DNA from: Bradyrhizobium sp. AZCC 2176
Lineage (GTDB): Bacteria > Pseudomonadota > Alphaproteobacteria > Rhizobiales > Xanthobacteraceae
Direction of reading: 5' to 3'
DNA length: 64,000 nucleotides
Assembly (NCBI RefSeq): GCF_036924645.1
Contig: NZ_JAZHRX010000001.1
Span: 5,731,501-5,795,500, forward strand
Both the position numbers and the translations under genes were made by a program. The notes under the pieces are model-generated. The model searched no databases and was not told the DNA's origin. It saw nothing but the letters and a program-made list of their open reading frames with translations. Positions 58,259 to 64,000 of this stretch are shown here, piece by piece (within the stretch, counting starts at the first letter, position 1; every line of letters starts with the position of its first letter).

Positions 58259-58448
58259 CGGTCAAACTGCGATCCACCCCGCCAGCAGCAACCGCGCGAG
58301 GAGACGGACGTTTCGTCGCCCGGCCTTCGCGAGGAACAATTTTCCCTCCTCCAACTTATGCAAAGTCAAGCTCAGCGGTCATGCGTGTTCATCGTGCATG
58401 TGCTGATGCCGAGTATCGTGTGACGCAAAATTTGCCCTTGAGGCGGGG

Positions 58449-60779
58449 ATGGCGGGAATGAACATCCAGCAACGGACGGCCAAGACTCTCTCTCCGCCAG
58501 GCCGGTCCGCCTCCCCCGACGTCGCCCGAGCGCCTCGCCAAGAGCACGAAGACAGGCCGGCTATCACCTACGAACATGTCGGCGTGGGCATCGTCGAGAT
58601 CGATCAGACCGGGCGCATGTTACGCGTCAACCAAAAGGCCTGCGAGCAGGTGGGACGCGAAGCGGCCGATCTGCTTGGCCGCTCGATCTTTGACGCGACC
58701 TCGCCACAGGACGTCGCGCAGGATCTCAGGCAGTTCAGGCGACAGATCGCGGGCGAAATCGATCGCTACACCATCGAAAAGCGTCTCGCCCGCAAGGACG
58801 GCTCATACTTCTGGGCCGAGGTTACGTCCTCGAGCGTTCGCGATGCATCGGGAAATTTTCTGTGCGCGGTGCGCGTTCAGCATGACATCAGCGCCCGCAA
58901 GGAAACCGAACAGGCACTGGCGCGCCGCGGTGAGGAGCAGGCGGCCCTGTTCCGGTTCTCAGAGAGGCTGCAATCCGCCGCGTCACTGCCAGACGTTTAC
59001 GACGCTGGCCTCGACGCCATCCTCGCAGCGTTCGCCTGCGAGCGTGCCTCCATTCTACTGAGCGACGACAGCGGCGTTATGCGCTTTGTCGGCTGGCGGC
59101 GCCTGTCGGACGGGTACCGCCACGCCGTTGAAGGCCATTTTCCATGGTCCAGGGATGAAGCAAATCCGCGCCCGATCTATTTCGAGGACATCGCCAAGGC
59201 CGATCTTTTCGGTGCGATCAAGGAAACGATTGCGCAAGAACGCATCGCAGCCGTCGCCTTCATTCCGATCCTGATTGGCGGCCGGCTCGCCGGGAAATTC
59301 ATGGCCTATTACGACAGGCCGCATCGCTTCGCCGAACCGGAGATCAACGTCGGGCTGACGCTGGCGCGGCAACTGGGCTTCGGCATCGCGAGATTGCGAA
59401 CGGAACAGGCGCGGTGCGCCGCCGAAGATCGCGCGCAGCTACTCGTGTCCATCGTGGAATCCTCCGATGATGCGATCATCAGCAAGGATCTGGACGGGAT
59501 CATCCGGACCTGGAATTCAGGCGCCGAGCGGTTGTTCGGCTATTCGGCCGGCGAGGCCATCGGCAAGCCCGTGACCATTCTTTTTCCGCCAGGACGCGAA
59601 GACGAGGAGCCCGAAATCCTCGCGCGTATCCGGCGTGGCGAGCGCATCGACCATTATGAAACCGTTCGCCGGCGAAAGGACGGCAGCCTTTTCGAGATTT
59701 CGCTGACCGTCTCACCCGTGCGCGACGGCGAGGGACGCATCGTCGGCGCATCTAAGATCGCCCGCGACATCAGCGATCGCAAGGAAGCCGAACGCAAGCT
59801 GCGCGAGAGTGAGCAGCGTCTCACGGAACTGCTCGCGGCGATTCCGGCCGCGATTTACACGACCGACGCGCAGGGGAAAATTACCTATTTCAACCAGGCG
59901 GCGGTCGAATTCTCGGGCCGGACGCCCGAGCTCGGCAGCGACGAATGGTGCGTCACGTGGAAGCTGTTCATGCCGGACGGCACGCCGCTTCCGCACGACC
60001 AGTGCCCGATGGCGGTTGCGCTCAAGGAAGGGCGCGCCGTCCGTGGCGCGGAGGCGGTCGCGGAGCGGCCGGACGGGACGCGGGTACCCTTTATTCCATT
60101 CCCGACGCCGCTGCGAGACTCTTCCGGCAAGGTCACCGGCGCCATCAACATGCTGGTCGATATCAGCGAGCGACGGCAGGCGGAAACCCAGCAGCGGCTT
60201 CTGCTCGATGAACTCAATCATCGCACCAAGAACAACATGCAGATGCTGCAGTCGCTGCTGTTTTCCGCCGCAAGAACGACCCGCAGCGAGGAGGCGCGGA
60301 AAGTCCTGAACGAGGCCAGCGCGCGGATCGCGGCCATGGCGGCGGCGCAGGGGGTGCTGTACGGCCGAAGCGATGCGAGCCGCTTCGCGGCGGAAGAGTT
60401 CCTGCCAGCGGTCTGCCAGACCATCCGGCAATTGCTGCCGCCGGATGCGCGAATTGAATGCGGCGCTGCGCGCGGCGTGCTTTCCAACGACGTGGCGATG
60501 CCGCTCGCGCTGATATTGAACGAGCTTCTGACAAACGCCGTGAAGCACGGCGTCAAGGATCATGCGAGGCAGGGCGTCCGGGTCAGCTTGACCAGCGAGG
60601 GCGGACGGCTGGCGCTCTGCGTCGAGGATGACGGGGAGGGGTTCGACCTCGAAGAGGTGCGCAAGACCTCGTCCGGCCTGCAGCTTGTGCTCGGCCTCGC
60701 GCGCCAGTTGCACGGAACGCTTTGCGTCACGAGAAATCCCTCGCGGGCGTGCCTCGATTTCCCCGCTGCGAAAATCTAG
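58449..60779 (+). CDS. Multi-PAS/GAF sensor histidine kinase (HisKA_2 type)
   Basis: The 776-residue cytoplasmic protein has PAS (about 38-155, with GVGIVEIDQTGRMLRVNQKA), GAF (about 165-325), PAS (about 335-450, with SSDDAIISKDLDGIIRTWNS) and PAS (about 455-580) domains. The transmitter is the HisKA_2/HWE-like kind with His591 in ELNHRTKNNMQ, and an ATPase domain with LNELLTNAVKHG and DDGEGFD. A single-domain response regulator follows about 100 bases later, as is common for such kinases in the general stress pathway. Light or redox sensing is possible. Confidence 0.95.
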   Translation: MAGMNIQQRTAKTLSPPGRSASPDVARAPRQEHEDRPAITYEHVGVGIVEIDQTGRMLRVNQKACEQVGREAADLLGRSIFDATSPQDVAQDLRQFRRQIAGEIDRYTIEKRLARKDGSYFWAEVTSSSVRDASGNFLCAVRVQHDISARKETEQALARRGEEQAALFRFSERLQSAASLPDVYDAGLDAILAAFACERASILLSDDSGVMRFVGWRRLSDGYRHAVEGHFPWSRDEANPRPIYFEDIAKADLFGAIKETIAQERIAAVAFIPILIGGRLAGKFMAYYDRPHRFAEPEINVGLTLARQLGFGIARLRTEQARCAAEDRAQLLVSIVESSDDAIISKDLDGIIRTWNSGAERLFGYSAGEAIGKPVTILFPPGREDEEPEILARIRRGERIDHYETVRRRKDGSLFEISLTVSPVRDGEGRIVGASKIARDISDRKEAERKLRESEQRLTELLAAIPAAIYTTDAQGKITYFNQAAVEFSGRTPELGSDEWCVTWKLFMPDGTPLPHDQCPMAVALKEGRAVRGAEAVAERPDGTRVPFIPFPTPLRDSSGKVTGAINMLVDISERRQAETQQRLLLDELNHRTKNNMQMLQSLLFSAARTTRSEEARKVLNEASARIAAMAAAQGVLYGRSDASRFAAEEFLPAVCQTIRQLLPPDARIECGAARGVLSNDVAMPLALILNELLTNAVKHGVKDHARQGVRVSLTSEGGRLALCVEDDGEGFDLEEVRKTSSGLQLVLGLARQLHGTLCVTRNPSRACLDFPAAKI

Positions 60780-60877
60780 CACGGCAATCGATGACGCTTC
60801 GACACAGCGCAGGGCATTTGGTGTTGCCGTCCGAGCCGGATCCGAGCCCGCCGCCGCCTGTTGAAAAGGCTCGATGG

Positions 60878-61270
60878 ATGAAAGGGAAACAAACCCCGCC
60901 GCGCATTCTCGTCGTCGAGGATGATTTTCTGATCGCCATGCAAACCGAAGTCGCGCTGACGGCTGCCGGCTTTGAGGTTGTCGGCCCGGCCACGACCGCC
61001 GAGGAAGCCGTCGCGCTGGCCCGTGAGGCGCAACCGATGCTCGCCGTGATGGATATTCGTCTCGCCAGCACCCGCGATGGCATCGATGCCGCACGGCAAT
61101 TGTATCAGGACCTCGCCATTCGTTGCATCTTTGCCACCGCGCACGACGATGCGCATACGCGCGGGCGCGCCGAGCCCTATGCCCCGCTCGGATGGCTGCC
61201 GAAGCCGTACACCATGGCTTCGCTCGTGGCGGTGGTTGCCGAAGCTTTTGCGCGGCTGCGCCAGTCGTGA
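60878..61270 (+). CDS. Single-domain response regulator
   Basis: The 130-residue receiver starts MKGKQTPPRILVVEDDFLIA. It has the acidic pair VEDD, the phosphorylated Asp in AVMDIRL, and the lysine in GWLPKPYT. There is no output domain. The likely partner is the PAS/GAF kinase just upstream; the pair resembles phosphorelay modules in which the receiver passes phosphate on or acts as a sink. Confidence 0.93.
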   Translation: MKGKQTPPRILVVEDDFLIAMQTEVALTAAGFEVVGPATTAEEAVALAREAQPMLAVMDIRLASTRDGIDAARQLYQDLAIRCIFATAHDDAHTRGRAEPYAPLGWLPKPYTMASLVAVVAEAFARLRQS

Positions 61271-61422
61271 CGGCGCAGCAGCGCGCGACTGGAAGGCCAC
61301 GCGTGGTCAGTCGTGACTTGCGACCACGCCCGTGAGCCTCAGTCCCGATGGTAGTAGCGTCGCCCTTTCTTTCGCCGGATTTCTGTCACCATCTTATTCT
61401 TGTGACGAATCTATGGGGAGAC

Positions 61423-61632
61423 ATGGACGTGGCAACAGGTACGGTGAAGTGGTTCAACGCGACAAAGGGCTATGGATTTATCCAGCCCGACACTGGCGGC
61501 AAGGACGTGTTCGTCCATATCTCGGCCGTCGAGAGAGCAGGTCTCAGCAGTCTGAATGAGGGTGCGAAGGTAAGCTACGAAGTCGTGGCCAACCGCGGGA
61601 AAGAATCCGCCGAAAACCTCAGGGTAGGTTGA
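61423..61632 (+). CDS. Cold-shock protein (CspA family)
   Basis: The start [20 protein letters not shown] lies just after GGGGAG. The 69-residue OB-fold has the RNP motifs KGYGFI and VFVHISAV, and is normal in length for a CspA-type RNA chaperone. A longer frame starts upstream, but its extra part is not conserved-looking. The stretch upstream of the start (61330-61420) could be an RNA leader. Confidence 0.96.
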   Translation: MDVATGTVKWFNATKGYGFIQPDTGGKDVFVHISAVERAGLSSLNEGAKVSYEVVANRGKESAENLRVG

Positions 61633-61811
61633 TCGTCGTACGCCCGTGCCAGGCATTGGGCGGTCCTGCCACAAGCTTGTTCGTCTGATCTGTCGGGGTC
61701 TTTATAGACACCGGCTGAAACGGAATTTAGCCGGTAACAAGGACGGCCCCAGCCAGACCATTGTCATGAGGCCCTCAAGGCCATCAGGCAAGCATGCCGG
61801 AATGGATCGGC

Positions 61812-62000
61812 CTAATGCTTCAGCAGTTCGTGCTGCGTGGTTTCAATGCCGCCTACCGGACTGGCACCGATAGCATCCTTGGCATCGCCGGGCGCTTCTG
61901 GGACGTCACGCCTCCCAGGCGAGATCAGAAGCTGTTTCCGCATCTCGGCGAGGCGGGCACGGCAGTATTCGCGGTACAGGAGGTCGAATATGGCGGGCAT
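61812..62000 (-). CDS. Small hypothetical protein
   Basis: The 62-residue product starts MPAIFDLLYREYCRARLAEM, with GAGG upstream. It is basic and helical in the first half, then polar (LLISPGRRDVPEAPGDA). Similar short proteins occur in Bradyrhizobium-like genomes. A CRP-type sequence lies 66-81 bases upstream. Confidence 0.75.
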   Translation of the reverse strand: MPAIFDLLYREYCRARLAEMRKQLLISPGRRDVPEAPGDAKDAIGASPVGGIETTQHELLKH

Positions 62001-62065
62001 GATCTAACCTCGTTGTTTGATCTGCACCAACAGCTCCAAGCTATCATTTTTCTTGGGGCCCAAGA

Positions 62066-62081
62066 TGTGAGCTAGATCACA
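62066..62081 (-). promoter_or_regulatory. CRP-type site upstream of the gene at 61812
   Basis: TGTGAGCTAGATCACA fits TGTGA-N6-TCACA, the CRP-family consensus. It is 66-81 bases before the start codon of the small gene at 61812. A TTGA-N6-CCAA sequence (62017-62030) lies closer to the start. Both are single matches and may be chance. Confidence 0.38.
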
Positions 62082-62285
62082 GCCTGTCTCGCTTGAACTT
62101 CCACCGGCCCCAGTGATGCGTTTTCCGGGCTCGGTGAACGCGCGCGGACGTACCCGCGGTTCAATGCTCGCATGATGCTGATCGAAGCGAACGTCGTTGG
62201 CCCGCTCAACTCGGCCGCCAGCATCGGCGCTTGGATGGCGGCTTGCCATTCCGGCAAGGCGGTGTCCTTGCTTGGGAGGCCGAAG

Positions 62286-62543
62286 CTATTTGATCAAGTG
62301 CGCCACCATGGCCTCACAGGCCTTCTCGGCTTCCGCAAACGTCTTAAAAGGTGATCCACCTACCCGGATGGCGGTCCTGTTGGAATTGATGGGGCGCCAG
62401 GAAGCTACAAAGCCGGGCTGCCCATGGAGTCCGGGACCACTGCGACTCTCGTTGCTGATGACAAATGAGAAGCCGCTCTCGTTTGCGCTCCATATTTCCA
62501 GCTCCTCTGTCCCGGGAGCGATGCGGCTGAAGTGCAGAGCCAT
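62286..62543 (-). CDS. Small conserved hypothetical protein
   Basis: The 85-residue product starts MALHFSRIAPGTEELEIWSA, then FVISNESRSGPGLHGQPGFV and PFKTFAEAEKACEAMVAHL. The compact pattern of strands and a final helix suggests a small soluble domain. Similar proteins are common in Bradyrhizobium-like genomes. No function known. Confidence 0.7.
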   Translation of the reverse strand: MALHFSRIAPGTEELEIWSANESGFSFVISNESRSGPGLHGQPGFVASWRPINSNRTAIRVGGSPFKTFAEAEKACEAMVAHLIK

Positions 62544-62933
62544 TCCACCAATCCAGACAACCCTGAAACGGCTCCAGCCTGTTGGAAGCTGGAACCGTCA
62601 ACCCTCGAAGGGTTTTCTTCCGGTGGGCTTTGGGGGCTAGAACCGGAAGCCATATTAGATTCATTTCGAGGCCCAACGGTTCCGTCGCTCTTGCCGTTTT
62701 TCCCGCAACTCGGAACTGTCGAGTGCCGGACAGACAGCGGCCGAAATCGAATCTTAGCTTGCCGCATGCAGGGACGGCGTACGGACGGCTTGCCCGGCAT
62801 AAGACAGGACGGCCTCAGCGGTTGACTCCAACCTCCCACCCTGGGGCCGTTTCTCTGCATCACGTCGAACTATGAAAGGGTCGTTCAGTATTGCTGCCTT
62901 TGATGGCAGGATCCCAGCATAGGAGTTGATTCG
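62544..62933. other. Intergenic region without clear genes
   Basis: No gene could be supported in these 390 bases. Several open frames overlap here but none has a ribosome-binding site and a plausible protein. The last 20 bases hold the ribosome-binding site (AGGAG) of the 36-codon gene. Confidence 0.45.
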
Positions 62934-63044
62934 ATGATGCTCGAAACAATTCTGGCGATGTTAGGCCTTGTGACCTGCGCGCTGATCCTCATCGCATTCT
63001 GGGGCTCCGACCTCTTTGGAAGCCGCACGCGGAAGCGGAGTTAG
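62934..63044 (+). CDS. 36-residue membrane peptide
   Basis: AGGAG is placed eight bases before two ATGs. The peptide reads MMLETILAMLGLVTCALILI and continues AFWGSDLFGSRTRKRS: one membrane helix followed by a basic tail. This layout is that of small inner-membrane peptides. It overlaps the 3' end of galE on the opposite strand by 84 bases. Confidence 0.62.
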   Translation: MMLETILAMLGLVTCALILIAFWGSDLFGSRTRKRS

Positions 63045-64000
63045 CTGTCCGCACTTCTGCGGGGCGCGGCTCGACCAAGGCCTGCTGACCCAAACGGTCC
63101 TGGGTGGCGGATTTCCGCTGTTGGGGTGAGGCAGAGCCGTAGTTGCTAAGCGCTGCGTCGCGTTACCTTGTGCCAATAGTTTGCGTTCCCAAGCGAGCGC
63201 ATGGCGGACGATCAGGGAAAGATCATCCCATTGAGGCCGCCAGCCTAGCAGATTGCGCATCCGCTCCGCCGACGCCACGATCTCGGCCGGATCGCCAGGC
63301 CGGCGGGCGGCAAGTTCGACGGGAAAGTCGTTTCCGGATTCGTGCCGCATGGCCTCGATCACCTGCAAGACCGAATAGCCGCGGCCGTAGCCGCAATTTA
63401 GCGTCAGGGACTCTCCGCCACCGCGCAGGTATGAAAGCGCGTTATAATGGGCGTTCACGAGGTCGCTCACGTGGATATAGTCGCGAACGCAGGTCCCGTC
63501 AGGCGTGGGGTAATCGGTGCCGAAAACCTGCATCTTCTCTCGCAGACCGACGGCGGTTTCCGCTGCAACCTTGATAAGATGCGTTGCTCCTCGCGTTGCC
63601 TGTCCAGTGCGCAGAGCAGGATCGGCGCCTGCTACGTTGAAATACCTCAAGATGACGTAGCGTAGGCCATGAGCACGTGCAGCATCACGCAGCATTGTTT
63701 CGGCCATGAATTTGGATGAGCCGTAAGGTGATACAGGCGCAATGGGGGTCTCTTCCGTGACAGGATTTGCCGGCGGATTCCCGTACACCGCAGCCGTCGA
63801 CGAGAGGATAAAACGCCGCACTCCACTCCTGATTGCGATCTCGAACAGGCTTCGGGAATTTGCCGTGTTGTTGCGATAATATCGAAGCGGTTCGGCAACC
63901 GACTCCGGCACGACGACAGAACCCGCAAAATGAATGATCTCCGAAATCCCATACTTCGCGATCAGGTGCGCAACTCGTCGCTGATCTCCGATGTCCTCAA
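62961..64000 (-). CDS. galE: UDP-glucose 4-epimerase (partial, continues off the right edge)
   Basis: GalE interconverts UDP-glucose and UDP-galactose. The window begins within the N-terminal half (ISEIIHFAGSVVVPESVAEP) and includes the catalytic YxxxK in SPYGSSKFMAE, then RYFNVAGADPALRTGQATRG and DYIHVSDLVNAHYNAL. After the usual end (LIVRHALAWERKLLAQ) there are about 65 extra residues, rich in Pro, Arg and Ser, with no conserved look. The extension overlaps the small membrane peptide gene; the original stop may have been lost. Confidence 0.93.
   Translation of the reverse strand, partial: EDIGDQRRVAHLIAKYGISEIIHFAGSVVVPESVAEPLRYYRNNTANSRSLFEIAIRSGVRRFILSSTAAVYGNPPANPVTEETPIAPVSPYGSSKFMAETMLRDAARAHGLRYVILRYFNVAGADPALRTGQATRGATHLIKVAAETAVGLREKMQVFGTDYPTPDGTCVRDYIHVSDLVNAHYNALSYLRGGGESLTLNCGYGRGYSVLQVIEAMRHESGNDFPVELAARRPGDPAEIVASAERMRNLLGWRPQWDDLSLIVRHALAWERKLLAQGNATQRLATTALPHPNSGNPPPRTVWVSRPWSSRAPQKCGQLTPLPRAASKEVGAPECDEDQRAGHKA

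Noticed and set aside
62004..62249. 81-codon reverse frame between two small genes
   Set aside because: No ribosome-binding site, arginine- and serine-rich shadow-like composition, and it contains the CRP-type site and promoter region of the gene at 61812.

Overview
The window looks like chromosome from a Bradyrhizobium-like alphaproteobacterium (family Nitrobacteraceae). This is an inference from the high GC content, the protein families (RopB/Omp25-type beta-barrels, DUF2189, DUF3597, PRC-barrel and SPW proteins, HisKA_2-type PAS kinase), an alphaproteobacterial LexA box (GTTC-N7-GTTC) and several families of short palindromic repeats between genes. No tRNA, rRNA, insertion sequence, prophage or CRISPR array was seen. 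Most of the window is housekeeping sequence mixed with small lineage-specific genes.

Layout. 1-3.9 kb: a forward operon secD-secF-Mth938 protein-phytoene synthase-like protein; the last two are the bacterial relatives of the complex I assembly factors NDUFAF3 and NDUFAF6. 4-7 kb (reverse): trmFO, a kinase-like/AMP-ligase-tail fusion and a DUF1127 peptide. 7-20 kb: small envelope and stress-type proteins, a lytic transglycosylase, a Tat-signal FAH-family protein, an AMP-dependent ligase with a PCC-domain protein, a beta-barrel, an AAA ATPase, and an MxaD-like/beta-propeller pair. 20-29 kb: uvrA behind a LexA box, a second beta-barrel, ssb, gyrA. 29-38 kb: a GAF histidine kinase, a fumarase/PcaB-superfamily lyase, and a PEBP, RNase Z-like and CapA group. 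38-42.8 kb: coaD, cyclophilin, TonB-like protein, ppiB, queA and a sorbosone-dehydrogenase-like protein. 42.9-47.2 kb (reverse): asd with a candidate attenuator, a PepSY protein, and a patatin lipoprotein/TetR operon with a duplicated operator. 47.3-57 kb: tgt without its zinc ligands, cysK with an orphan BrnA antitoxin, a secreted caspase-like protein, a DMT transporter, RidA and a formyltransferase. 57-64 kb: a multi-PAS kinase with a response regulator, a cold-shock protein, small proteins, and galE running off the right end.

Decay and repeats. Remnants of a DUF3828 gene, a DUF2306 gene and an Ada/AlkA-type gene are visible. Several repeat families occur between genes, and one copy has become the C-terminal codons of the AMP-dependent ligase.

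The most interesting signal is upstream of asd. A consensus-like promoter is placed so that the transcript would start at or next to the ATG of a 23-codon ORF. That ORF opens with five Thr and three Lys codons in its first twelve and is followed by a strong intrinsic terminator and a possible competing antiterminator. Together these have the architecture of a threonine/lysine attenuator controlling aspartate-semialdehyde dehydrogenase. This is a prediction from sequence only.
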